Shown: piece after piece, positions 44,336 through 52,113 of the stretch
Position numbering within the stretch: the stretch's first letter is position 1
Layout of the letters: every line of letters starts with the position of its first letter
Assembly (NCBI GenBank): GCA_041687805.1
Contig: JBDNJK010000094.1
Location: 1 to 52,113, forward strand
DNA: 52,113 bases
Source: SZUA-87 sp041687805
Lineage (GTDB): Bacteria; Actinomycetota; Acidimicrobiia; Acidimicrobiales; Aldehydirespiratoraceae
Direction: 5' to 3'
The notes under the pieces: model-generated
What the model was told of the DNA's origin: nothing
Database searches by the model: none
Seen by the model: only the letters and a program-made list of their open reading frames with translations
Made by a program: the position numbers and the translations under genes

Positions 44336-44650
44336 GTGCAGATCGATGTGACAGACAAAGCTGCGGCTGTGATCCGTCGTCGCGGCGGCACCGCCGTCAT
44401 CGACCTCCTCGAACCATACGGTTGAGGTAAGAAATTTGAGGTGTCGGTCGACGCCCACACAAAGGAACGCAAACTCGATGGTTATCGCCGTCACCGAGTC
44501 AATGAAGGCGTCAAAGTTCTGGTCGATAAAGACCTTCAGCGTTTGCCAGTAGAGGTTCTGGTGGTAGCCGGCGGTCTCTTCGGACGCTCACTCGATGCCC
44601 ACATTGACGGCCTCGATGGGGCAGCGTGCCCAATCGAAATACTGCGCTGA
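44336..44650 (+). CDS. HesB/IscA-like CC/Se-motif protein, candidate selenoprotein with in-frame TGA
   Basis: The frame from GTG 44336 reads VQIDVTDKAAAVIRRRGG, then AVIDLLEPYG, TGA at 44423-44425 (codon 30), and continues in the same frame GKKFEVSVDAHTKE... to a TGA at 44648-44650: 104 codons. Both halves look like one HesB-like protein, and the TGA falls where this family has Cys or selenocysteine. A hairpin with GGUC apical loop follows 20 nt later. The opal codon is therefore likely selenocysteine. Selenocysteine machinery (selA, selB, selC, selD) is not in this window, so a nonsense mutation is not excluded. It is convergent with, and abuts, the truncated luciferase-family gene. Confidence 0.65.
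44435..44463 (+). promoter_or_regulatory. SECIS-like hairpin after the in-frame TGA
   Basis: GGUGUC (44440-44445) pairs with GACGCC (44450-44455) as six base pairs including one G-U, closing the four-base loop GGUC. A lower stem UUUG/CAAA (44435-44438 with 44460-44463) can form below an internal loop. Twenty bases separate the TGA from the loop G, within the range known for bacterial SECIS elements, and GGUC is the loop core of E. coli fdhF. Confidence 0.6.
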
Positions 44651-45511
44651 TCACACCACCACTGGCGAGGTGACAACGTCAAGCTTGGCGTGGTCCAACT
44701 CGCGCAGCACGTAACGGGCAAACAGATCGCACTCTGCCGCGTGGGGATATCCCGACAAGATAAACGCATCCATGCCCACCGATGCGAGCTCCAGAATGGT
44801 GTCGCGCACCTGATCGGGATTGCCGACGATGGCCGCCCCGGCCCCGCTACGAGCCCGGCCGACCCCGGCCCAGAGATGTCGCGACGCGTAGCCCTCGTCG
44901 TCGGCGCCCTCGCGCAACTCGGCCTGACGGTTGACCCCGGCGCTCTTCGAGTCGAGCGACTTGGCACGTATCGCCTCTCCCTCATCAGCATCAAGACGCG
45001 ACAACAGGCGGCGGGCCGCCGCACGCGCCTCGCCCTCGGTTTCGCGCACAATCACGTGCGAACGCCAGCCGTACTTCAGCGAATGTCCGAACGTTGCGGC
45101 ACGCCCATCCATGTCGGCCTTCACCTCGGCAACCTTCGCCGGCACGTCGGGCCACATCAGGAAGACGTCGGCGCCCCTAGCTGCGCACTCGCGGGCCGCC
45201 GGAGACAAACCGCCAAAGTAGAAGGCCGGGCAACCGTCGATCTCCTCAACGATGCGCGGCGGGTCGAGCACAAGATCTACGAAATCGCCGTGGAAGTCGA
45301 CTGACCGCCCATCGAGGAGTTCGCGGATTACGTACATCAGCTCGGTAGACCGGCGGTAGCGGGGCTCCGACTCCAGCTTCTCTCCCGGCACATCGCTGGA
45401 GATGATGTTGACAGCGAGGCGGCCGCCCGCGATCTGCTGCAGGCTCGCCACCTGCCTCACCACCTGAGGCGCGACAAGCTCACCCATACGGATGGCCAAG
45501 AGGAGCTTGAT
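44651..45511 (-). pseudogene. 5'-truncated LLM-class flavin monooxygenase (SsuD-like)
   Basis: The remaining 286 codons start mid-protein at IKLLLAIRMGELVAPQVVRQVASLQQIAGGRL and include FYFGGLSPAARECAARGADVFLMW and the C-terminal VGNPDQVRDTILELASVGMDAFILSGYPHAAE, typical of alkanesulfonate monooxygenase-like luciferase proteins. Roughly 75-80 N-terminal residues of such proteins are absent. At base 45512 the homology stops and the left end of an IS3-type element begins, so the gene was broken by that insertion or a later deletion. The residues the frame encodes beyond this point are element sequence. Confidence 0.85.
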
Positions 45512-45807
45512 TGGGCATCCCCTCGAAGTGTGGAGACTTCCACTATGAGGAGATGTCATGTCAGAGGTACGTCGAAAGTATGACCCGGAGTTTCGGGAGG
45601 GCGCGGTGCGGATTGTTCGTGAGACGTCCAAGTCGATTGTTCGGGTGGCAAAGGATCTGGGTTTGCATCCCGGGACTCTCGGGAATTGGGTGAAAAAGGA
45701 CCGTATCGAACGCGGTGAAACTGAGGGGCTCACGGTTGATGAGCGGGCCCGTCTGGTTCATCTCGAGTCTGAGAACGTTGAGCTGCGAATGGAGCGTGAT
45801 TTGCTCA
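45512..45807 (+). mobile_element. IS3-family element fragment (left end)
   Basis: The element starts with TGGGCATCCCCTCG, a TG-type IS3 terminus, at the exact base where the luciferase-like gene is cut, and contains the 5' part of orfA. About 296 bp later the element sequence ends abruptly in the NTPase gene. The rest of orfA, all of orfB and the right end are missing. Confidence 0.8.
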
Positions 45808-45956
45808 AGACCGCTCTTCCTCAAGCTTCTATGCGAGGCGATCTCTCGACTGAGCGTGAAGTCACAACATCGCCAGCTCAACGACATTGCCTCAGGGCAG
45901 AAGGGCATGACTTACCTCCTCGAGTACTTCACGAAGTCCGTTGGGGAGGAAGCTGA
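45558..45956 (+). pseudogene. IS3-family transposase OrfA, 3'-truncated
   Basis: ATG 45558, with GAGGAG upstream, begins a transposase OrfA: RRKYDPEFREGAVRIVRETSK, a helix-turn-helix (SIVRVAKDLGLHPGTLGNWVKK), then the leucine-zipper part ARLVHLESENVELRMERDLLK. From about codon 84 (base 45808) the sequence no longer fits a transposase and reads out of frame through the NTPase gene to a stop at 45956. It cannot mobilise itself. Confidence 0.85.
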
Positions 45957-48474
45957 GACGACCTTCGTCCAGCCGAGGCTCACCTGCTGGAAGGTCCTCA
46001 AGGGGTCGCCTGATCGGGGGTTGCCCGGAGTGGCGGGATTGATGGCCGATTCCCTTCGCTGCTGGGTTTCGCGTGCGGAAGCCGAAGCTGCGGTCGAGGG
46101 GCAGACCAGACTGGCCTCCACCGATGCCGCCCGCTTCGTCGAACGTATGGTTGCGGATGGCTTGCTTGCGGAGGACATGAGATACCTCGACGGGGAGTAT
46201 CGCGAGGTTCTGACTTTTCCCTATCAGCGCTTCGGTGACCACCTTGTGGCTCGCCACCTGCTCGGTACCTCGTTGAACACAGCAAGTCCGGCAGCACTTC
46301 GTCGAAGCTTCTACGCTGACAGACCCATTGGTGCCGTATTTGCCCTGGACCGATGGCGATCCAACTATGCGGAGCCTGGGCTTGCATCGGCATTGATGTT
46401 GGAGTTCCCGGAGCGCGTCAAGAAGCTCGGCGGCAGCAAGGAGCTGGTTCACTATCTCCCAAAGTCTCGGCGCCTGGTTGCACCATTCGCTTCGGTGTTT
46501 CTCGATGGGCTGTATTGGCGGAGCCATTCGGCCTTCAGCAACGAGACAGCCAGCATTGTTGAGAGCCTCCTTGCCATTGGGGATCCGGGCCTCTCGGCGG
46601 ACACCTACGAGGTTCTGACCGGGTTGGCCATCCGACCAAACCATCCCTACAGCGCTGATCGACTCGCCGCTCATCTGAGCAGCATGCAGATGTCGGAGCG
46701 CGATCTGGTTTGGTCTGAGTATCTCCGGGGGGCCAGTCCTCACTCAAACCTCCGGCGCCTCCTTGCATGGGTCGAACGAACCGAACGACCTCACGTGGAC
46801 GCATCGGTGGCCGCAAATGAGATCCGCCTGCTCGCGTTATGCCTAACAACGACCGATCGGGAGCTACGCGACCGTTGTACCCGTGCACTGGTACTCGTGG
46901 GTGAACGACAGCCTCGCGCTCTCTTCGAGGCAGCTATCGATTCGCTTGGTTTCGATGACCCGTATGTGCCTGAGCGAGTCCTCGCAGCTGCCTATGGCAT
47001 CGCCCTTCGTCGATGGGGCGCCCATGAACCCCACTCCGACTTCCTGAAGGCACTGACGGAGCTGACCGAGCAGCTGATCAGCCACGTACTAAGCCCGTCG
47101 GCTCCCTACCAAACATGGCATGCGTTGACCCGTGGCTACGCGATCGGAATCGTCCAGCTCTGCAAGCTTCTCCAGCCGAGGGCGATCCGACGAGATCTCC
47201 GCGATTTGCTGACTCCTCGCCCAGAGCATGCGCCCTCTCCATTCCGGTCTGCTCGTGGGATTCGCGCATCGGATATCGACGGAGCGGAGCAAGCCATCCA
47301 TATGGACTTCGGCAACTACACGATCGGTCGTCTAGTCGAAGGTCGCCGCAACTACGACATGGATAACCGGGAGTACAGGATCGTTCGCAGACAGATCATT
47401 GATCGGATGCGGCGACTCGGCTACTCGGCTGAGGAGTTCGGAGACATTGATGCACAAATCGGCCGGCACTCTTGGCATCAAGAAGGGAGTACGAAGGTCG
47501 ACCGGTACGGCAAGAAATACTCCTGGATCGCGTACTTCGAGATGCACGGCTTGCGAGAGGCTGCCGGACTGCTGAGCGAGTGGCGCGAAGGGGAGCGGAC
47601 GTCAGATTGCGACATTGACCCAAGCTTTCCCGACGCTGTCGCAGTGTGGCAGCCGCCTCTGCGTGATCCCTTCGGCAAGGCGCCAGTTGACAGACTGGAA
47701 TGGCTAAGGGACGGTCCAGTGCCCGAGTTCAGCACGGCCTTGGATCGTGCCGAGGTCGATGGCATACCCGGAGGTTGGGTGTTGCTGGATGCTTCGTGGC
47801 GTCAACGAGGACCGGACGGCCGGGAGATCACTACGCACGTAGCAGCAATGCTCGCTTCCAGTGCCAGTTCGAGGCGCCTCAAGGCAGAGTTCGAAGCCGG
47901 CCGTCGGCCAGGCGACCAGGGTGTTCCCGAAACGGGGAACGACTACTACACGTACCATGGCGAGGTTCCGTGGAGCATCCGATACGGGGCGGACGTTCGT
48001 ACTCCAACGGGCAAGCCGCGCCGGAACCCGGATCGAGCATTCACGTACTTCGACGGGAATCGTTGGAGAGCAGGAGTTCCGGTTGAGCTGCCAAGCAGGA
48101 GGTGGGCTTGGGAGGACTATCACAGTGTGCTCAACCAGGTGGGTCCGGTCACCCTTCCCGCCCCGGCGATCTCAGAGCGGCTGAGATTGCGCTTGGTTGG
48201 GGGCTCATCGGACATGCTGGATGACTCCGGCAACGTCGCCAGTCTGTTCCGAGTGTCGCCGACGGGCGCCTTCGACGGCCAGTTCTTCTACATGCGGCAC
48301 GACCTCCTGGAGCGCTACTTGGCGGACCGTGGCCTGCGCCTTGTTCGATCGGTCTGGGGAGAGCGGACGTTCCACTACAAGCTGTTCGAGCGAAACTTGC
48401 CGCACGATCTCCAACGTCAGTTCGAAGCTCGCTCAAATGAGTTCGGCTTTGTGATTGGGTTGGAGGACATGTAG
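45808..48474 (+). pseudogene. C-terminal part of a STAND-type (NACHT/Avs-like) NTPase, 5' end lost
   Basis: The 888 codons begin with RPLFLKLLCEAISRL, the winged-helix region that in STAND NTPases follows the ATPase core, then TFPYQRFGDHLVARHLL, and a long helical-repeat region (LRDRCTRALVLVGERQPRALFEAA, about 200-500) and a large unknown C-terminal domain ending RSNEFGFVIGLEDM. The Walker A and B part and any effector domain are gone, replaced by IS3 sequence. The layout resembles Avs anti-phage sensors (memory-based). An in-frame GTG at 45715 inside the IS, or ATG 45907, could still allow translation of the fragment. Confidence 0.7.
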
Positions 48475-48582
48475 CGACGCTCTCCAAACTCAGGGGTGGT
48501 GCCGAGGAACGCCCACGTTGACTTGCTGCGTCGGAATCTCAACGCGCGTACTGAGTCGGATCTAGCTCGTCGCGCCGCTCGC

Positions 48583-49515
48583 TCAGAATTCGTGGACCGT
48601 CCAGGCTTCGGTGTCTCGCCTGTAGCACCACAGGAGATGGGCGATCACAACCCAGAGCACTTCGGCTTCCGCGGGCAACGCTGGAGGATGTGCCGGTAGG
48701 AACTCGTGCCCGATTGTCCGAGCGCTTGCGGCCTCTGGTTCTAGCTCTGAGTCGAAGACGAGAACTGCGTGCGCCGTTGAGTCGCGCCAGCTGAGCGATG
48801 CACGCATGTTGTATGACTCGTCGAGCGAGAAGTAGAGGTTGATGCGGTCGACGAGAGTGTCGGGATCGCCAGTCCGGGTATAGCCACTTCCGATCACAAG
48901 CTCGATGCCTGCCTGTTCTCCCTGGAACAGGGGTCGGCCGTAACACTGAGCGGCGTTTGTCAGCTCCGCTATCTGCCACGCGGCGTGGGCGACCTCGAGC
49001 CCACCTGCCCTTGTTGCACTCGATGTCTCTCGCACGTCGTGGGCCTCGAGAACACATAACCAAGGCTCCAGGTCTTGGAGGAGCGACTTGAGCCGAGGAG
49101 CGTTGCGCTCGCGATGCTTCTGGACCTGGTCCCGATGCTGTCGCTGGCGTTCCTCTGCTGTGGACACCGTGAAGCCCCCGCGCCCCAGGCGAGCCTTCAA
49201 CTCTGGGTCTGGCTCCCGGAAGTCTGGCGTCGGACTCAGGCTCGAGCTCAGGCTTGGCCCATCCAACAAGACCCACCATCGGAGTTGTAAGTCATCCGAA
49301 TCGCAGCGGTTCGGATGCGTGAGCATCGACGCAGCGAGGTGTCTTGACTCGCCGACGGTTATCTCCTTGACCTCGAAGATCTCTCGACTTGTTTGACCCT
49401 CGTAGTCAGGCGTCGGGACATCGGACGGTGCGACGCGGAGCAGCCTCTCTCCTTGAATCTGCTCAATCCTCAGCCGAGCTTCGCGCTCTGACGGCGATTC
49501 GGGTTCCGGTGCCAT
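48583..49515 (-). CDS. Hypothetical protein, possible nuclease-like segment
   Basis: The 310-residue soluble protein is rich in charged residues. Near residues 25-55, PTPDYEGQTSREIFEVKEIT has a D...ExK arrangement as in some PD-(D/E)xK nucleases; the rest (VLLDGPSLSSSLSPTPDF, AWQIAELTNAAQCYG, RINLYFSLDESYNMRASLSW) was not recognised. ATG 49515 is chosen over the longer frame to 49680, which lacks coding character. It is convergent with the NTPase fragment. Any nuclease role is speculative. Confidence 0.6.
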   Translation of the reverse strand: MAPEPESPSEREARLRIEQIQGERLLRVAPSDVPTPDYEGQTSREIFEVKEITVGESRHLAASMLTHPNRCDSDDLQLRWWVLLDGPSLSSSLSPTPDFREPDPELKARLGRGGFTVSTAEERQRQHRDQVQKHRERNAPRLKSLLQDLEPWLCVLEAHDVRETSSATRAGGLEVAHAAWQIAELTNAAQCYGRPLFQGEQAGIELVIGSGYTRTGDPDTLVDRINLYFSLDESYNMRASLSWRDSTAHAVLVFDSELEPEAASARTIGHEFLPAHPPALPAEAEVLWVVIAHLLWCYRRDTEAWTVHEF

Positions 49516-49727
49516 GTATCCGATGGTATGCGGGTGAGGTGTCCCTTGGGTATCAAAACCCGGCCGGCCGTCACGGCTATCTCGTACAGTTGTGGAGCGA
49601 GAAGGAGAGAGGGATGACGATCCGGTCCGGAAAACGAGTGGGCAGGTGCAGGCTTGACTAGCGAGACGATCAACAGTCATGCGGAGAAGCAGGAGTTCAT
49701 CGCCCGCCGCTGGCCTGTTGCTGGCTT

Positions 49728-50234
49728 ATGAGTTCCGGCGATTGGATCGCGATAGTTGCGGTCGTCTCATCGCTGGTTGCGGCTGGCTGGAACCTCCGGG
49801 CAACAGAGCGGCTCGCACGGAGTGCTCGTAGACAAGATCGGCTTGGGGAGGTCTACGTCACCCTTACTGACTTCGCACTCCGCATGCGCCAATTTGCTCT
49901 CACGACGAACCCGGGGGTTGGTAAGGACTCGCCGCTGCGCGATCCTCCGTTCACTACAGAGGAGTGGCTGCTACTGCGTGCCCAAGTGGAGGCGCACGCG
50001 AGTACTCGCGTGCGAGGGCTGTTCGAGAACCTGCTCAACTACCGAATCCGTACGGCGACAGCCGCTGAGATGTGGGGCATCTCACTAGAAGAGGTGCGGC
50101 GCGGCGAGAGTGATGACGTCAGCCGGTCCGAGAGCCGAGCGAACCTCAATTTCCTCAGGGAGATGCGGACGGAGCTGCAAGCCTGCGCAGAGGACATCGT
50201 TGAGGCAGTTCGCACCGAGCTCGCTGAGGTGTAG
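49728..50234 (+). CDS. Hypothetical single-pass membrane protein
   Basis: The 168-residue protein has an N-terminal membrane helix (about 5-22, WIAIVAVVSSLVAAGW) followed by a basic turn and a helical, soluble remainder (LTDFALRMRQFALTTN, REMRTELQACAEDIVEAVRTEL). No family was recognised; short proteins of this form are common beside defence genes. It is divergent from the preceding unknown gene, with 212 bp between. Confidence 0.6.
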   Translation: MSSGDWIAIVAVVSSLVAAGWNLRATERLARSARRQDRLGEVYVTLTDFALRMRQFALTTNPGVGKDSPLRDPPFTTEEWLLLRAQVEAHASTRVRGLFENLLNYRIRTATAAEMWGISLEEVRRGESDDVSRSESRANLNFLREMRTELQACAEDIVEAVRTELAEV

Positions 50235-50408
50235 GTCACCCTTCCACGGGATCGGCGGGCCGGTTGATCGAGTAGCTGGGATCGTCTCCAACGCATTGCT
50301 GTTGGCGGCTGTCCCGGAAGTGCGTACCCCTCTCCTCAGCGGCGCTGGTGGGAAACGGGAACGACGGAGCGTGGATCCATAGCCGGCAGGAATTCGAGCG
50401 GGTCAATA

Positions 50409-50657
50409 TCATGGAGTGCTGCAGGCCCGCTGTGGTTGCAGGACGCTGCCCGCCGAGCGACAGCCGAGAAGCCGTGCGGGCCGCCGTAGGCCTCGAAGCT
50501 GATAGGCAGCCTCGCCGACTCGATCGCGGTGTTCGCGTCCGCCGAGGTACTCGCGCACCGCCCGGCGGGCCGCTTCTTGCATGGAGATGCCCTCAATCTC
50601 GGCCCGTGCCTTCAGGTTTTGTTTCTCGGCTTCTGTCAATCGCAGAGTCATCGCCAT
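50409..50657 (-). CDS. Ribbon-helix-helix antitoxin-like protein, orphan
   Basis: ATG 50657 starts MAMTLRLTEAEKQNLKARAEIEGISMQEAARRAVREYLGG, the ribbon-helix-helix fold of CopG/VapB-like antitoxins. After about residue 56 the sequence (AYQLRGLRRPARLLGC...) no longer resembles an antitoxin tail, so the 3' end is probably frameshifted. No toxin gene (for example Doc) follows in the next 170 bases. Confidence 0.6.
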   Translation of the reverse strand: MAMTLRLTEAEKQNLKARAEIEGISMQEAARRAVREYLGGREHRDRVGEAAYQLRGLRRPARLLGCRSAGSVLQPQRACSTP

Positions 50658-50810
50658 AAGACAAACGGTGTCAAACTGATACCGCACAGCCAAGGGCCGG
50701 TATCGCCGAGGAACAGCGGCGAGCAGCCTCAACCACGGAACAGGTCACTGGCGCGCCCGCGAGCAAGGAACGAGCCGAAGACGGTCCCGAGATTCTGCGA
50801 TCGACGAATT

Positions 50811-51190
50811 CTATGAGTCCGGACCATCACCCTCGTTCGCAACTCCAACCACATCGACGACCCACTCCAGGTAGCCAGTCAGTAGTTCCCAGTCCACCGA
50901 ACCCGAGAGATCGACAAACCGACTCGGCCACTTGGCGCTCTCAGGGAACCCGGCGGTCAGGACTTGATGCAACGCGGTAATCTCGTCGGCGATCTCCCAC
51001 CGCTCCACTAGCCGCTCGGGCGGAGTATGGGGTGCGACGAGGATCCGTGCGGAATCCTGAATTTCGGACCGCTCCCGACGCTTGCGCAGGACGATCAGAG
51101 GTGCCTTGACCAGGGCATTCAGCCGAGGAAGTGTTCCAAAAACGATAGGTGAGCAGGTTTTGATACTCCCGCTCGTTTCGCGGCGTCAAG
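50811..51190 (-). pseudogene. Unidentified ORF remnant reading through the 33-bp inverted repeat
   Basis: A minus-strand frame, open from about 51190 to TAG at 50811, reads SPIVFGTLPRLNALVKAPLI..., then through the inverted repeat (IQDSARILVAP), then LVERWEIADEITALHQVLTAG and SAKWPSRFVDLSGSVDW. The composition looks protein-like, but no start codon and no family were found. It may be a fragment, or an exchangeable end of an inverting segment. Confidence 0.4.
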
Positions 51191-51367
51191 GGCGACGATC
51201 CAGCGCTCAATGCGGCCAGACGGCATGTGTTCAAAACCCACCCTTTGTGATACACCCGATCAACTTCGGCCCAGTGCTCATCGGGCTTGCCGGCCAGCAG
51301 GATGACCGGGGACCAACGCGTCGAAGCCATGCTGTTCAGGATTCCGCACGGATCCTCGTCGCACCCC
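51029..51367. repeat. Perfect 33-bp inverted repeat flanking 273 bp
   Basis: Bases 51029-51061 and the reverse complement of 51335-51367 are identical over 33 bases (beginning GGGGTGCGACGAGG). Both copies encode the same IQDSARILVAP-type peptide in frame: the left in the minus-strand remnant, the right in the caspase-like gene. Inverting the middle would join the interior frame in phase to the caspase gene. Confidence 0.9.
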
Positions 51368-51960
51368 CGAAGGCGAACTCCGTCACGATTATCCTCGACT
51401 GCTGTTTGAGTGGACAAGCAGGTGAGAGCGATAACTCGCTCCTCGAACAGTTCGGCAGAACCACTCTGCGACCTGGAGTTGCGCTCCTGGCAGCATGCCG
51501 GGATCGGGAATCTGCGTTCGAGGCCGGTGGCCATGGCCGTTTCACTTCCGTGCTACTCAACGGACTGGCAGGTGCCGCTGCTGACATTCACGGAGAGGTA
51601 ACTGCGGTTGGCCTGCATGCCCTTGCAGCTTCGTCGCTGGAAGATTCGTGGCTGCAGCAGCCGGTTTTAAAGATTCACTCCCAGCAATCGCCAGTTCTGC
51701 GTCGCTGTGCTCCAGCGGCGACGCTCGCATGCCTGAGTTCGCTTCCCGGCCTTTTCGCCACGGCAGACGAGACCATCGCCCGGCCTGCGGCCGAGGTCCT
51801 CGGCCATCCGCAAGAGGATGGAGATACCGCACTCGTCCAGGCCTTCCTGCGTGCGGGGCTGGTGTCCCTCCGCGCTAGCGAGGACGGTGATCTTGAGATC
51901 TTGCTGACTGATCTGGGCAGGCACTACCGCCAGCTTGCAGACGACGGGATGTTCTCATAG
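51335..51960 (+). pseudogene. Caspase-like (peptidase C14) fragment with active-site Cys
   Basis: From the right repeat arm the frame reads NSVTIILDCCLSGQAG, the catalytic-cysteine strand of caspase-like proteases (usually DCCHSG), then VALLAACRDRESAFEAGGHGRFTSVLLNGL and a C-terminal winged-helix-like part (DTALVQAFLRAGLVSL...DLGRHYRQL) to TAG 51960. The N-terminal half with the catalytic His (SGHG) is missing. Upstream open frame to 51082 does not look like a caspase. Such proteases are common effectors in bacterial defence systems. Confidence 0.65.
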
Positions 51961-51976
51961 TGCGAGAAGACGGCTA

Positions 51977-52113
51977 ATGGGGATCTACCAGTTGTGCCGA
52001 GTGATCGGTGAGGCTGGTGTCGAGCTTTCGAGCGGTGAGCACTTCATGCAGCTGAGACCCTTCGGGATCTCTAGGGCTAGACCGTGCCCCGCTCGAACAG
52101 TTCGGGCTTGCCG
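51977..52113 (+). other. Open frame running off the window; 3' end region
   Basis: From ATG 51977 the forward frame is open to the window end (45 codons, MGIYQLCRVIGEAG...) without a recognised family. On the other strand a frame ending TAG at 52079-52077 reads GKPELFERGTV, a plausible C-terminus of a gene starting outside the window. Neither can be decided. Confidence 0.25.

Noticed and set aside
44441..44650. An independent 69-codon gene
   Set aside because: It is the second half of the HesB-like frame; the upstream part is in the same phase and homologous in pattern, separated only by the TGA.
45512..45733. N-terminal part of the luciferase-like gene
   Set aside because: The frame is open but lies within the IS left end and antisense to orfA; its residues do not resemble the family.
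45715..45807. Natural N-terminus of the NTPase at GTG 45715
   Set aside because: These codons are an alternative frame of IS3 orfA and do not belong to the NTPase family.
48496..48699. Short forward frame after the NTPase (about 67 codons)
   Set aside because: It overlaps the 3' end of the convergent gene, has no recognised family, and no good ribosome site.
50235..50408. Toxin gene next to the ribbon-helix-helix protein
   Set aside because: No frame of adequate length or toxin motif was seen in this gap on either strand.

Overview
The window looks like chromosome of a high-GC Actinomycetota, most likely an Acidimicrobiia-type lineage (inference; no rRNA or tRNA gene was recognised). The supporting genes are a 1231-residue Kgd-type 2-oxoglutarate dehydrogenase fusion, a mycothiol amidase-like protein, NucS mismatch endonuclease, UvrD2 with a C-terminal HRDC-like segment, an ImuA'/ImuB/DnaE2 mutasome with actinobacterial LexA boxes, WS/DGAT and F420/luciferase-family genes, many GTG starts and several leaderless-looking promoters.

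Layout. 1-300: tail of an upstream gene and a 60-bp tandem repeat. 301-14863: EamA transporter, PH/SHOCT membrane protein, UvrD2-like helicase, exonuclease III with a CPA2 antiporter, Kgd, HAD hydrolase, an NYN ribonuclease-S1-histone-like-tail protein, EttA and a membrane protein. 14875-18505: sulfate activation (cysD-cysN-cysC in one operon, cysQ divergent). 18525-27862: ABC1/UbiB kinase, NucS, VanW, WS/DGAT acyltransferase, geranylgeranyl-reductase-like protein, PAP2 phosphatase, Mug glycosylase, a luciferase-like oxidoreductase and a small ORF. 27891-35282: nuclease lipoprotein, YdjC deacetylase, SCP2 protein with Mca, PhoU/TrkA-C protein with an MgtE-like transporter, nitronate monooxygenase and a channel-like membrane protein. 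35339-37846: ECF sigma factor and a large Asp-box sensor-like membrane protein, behind a recognisable ECF promoter.

37905-44650 is the best organised block. imuA'-imuB and dnaE2 each sit behind a promoter of the same design: -35, 17-bp spacer holding a perfect LexA box, -10, six bases, ATG. A methyltransferase with a His/Asp-rich N-terminus follows dnaE2. Divergent from imuA' is a small HesB/IscA-like gene with an in-frame TGA at the expected cysteine position, followed by a SECIS-like hairpin with a GGUC loop. It is a strong candidate selenoprotein and is normally lost from annotation.

44651-52113 is a rearranged accessory region. A luciferase-family gene is cut at its 5' end by the left end of an IS3-family element. 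That element is itself cut after about 300 bp and joined to the C-terminal 888 codons of a STAND-type NTPase that resembles anti-phage Avs proteins. Further on are two unknown genes, an orphan ribbon-helix-helix antitoxin and a caspase-like fragment. A perfect 33-bp inverted repeat joins the caspase fragment in frame to an opposite-strand ORF, a possible inversion switch or the scar of one. This stretch reads as a decaying defence island.
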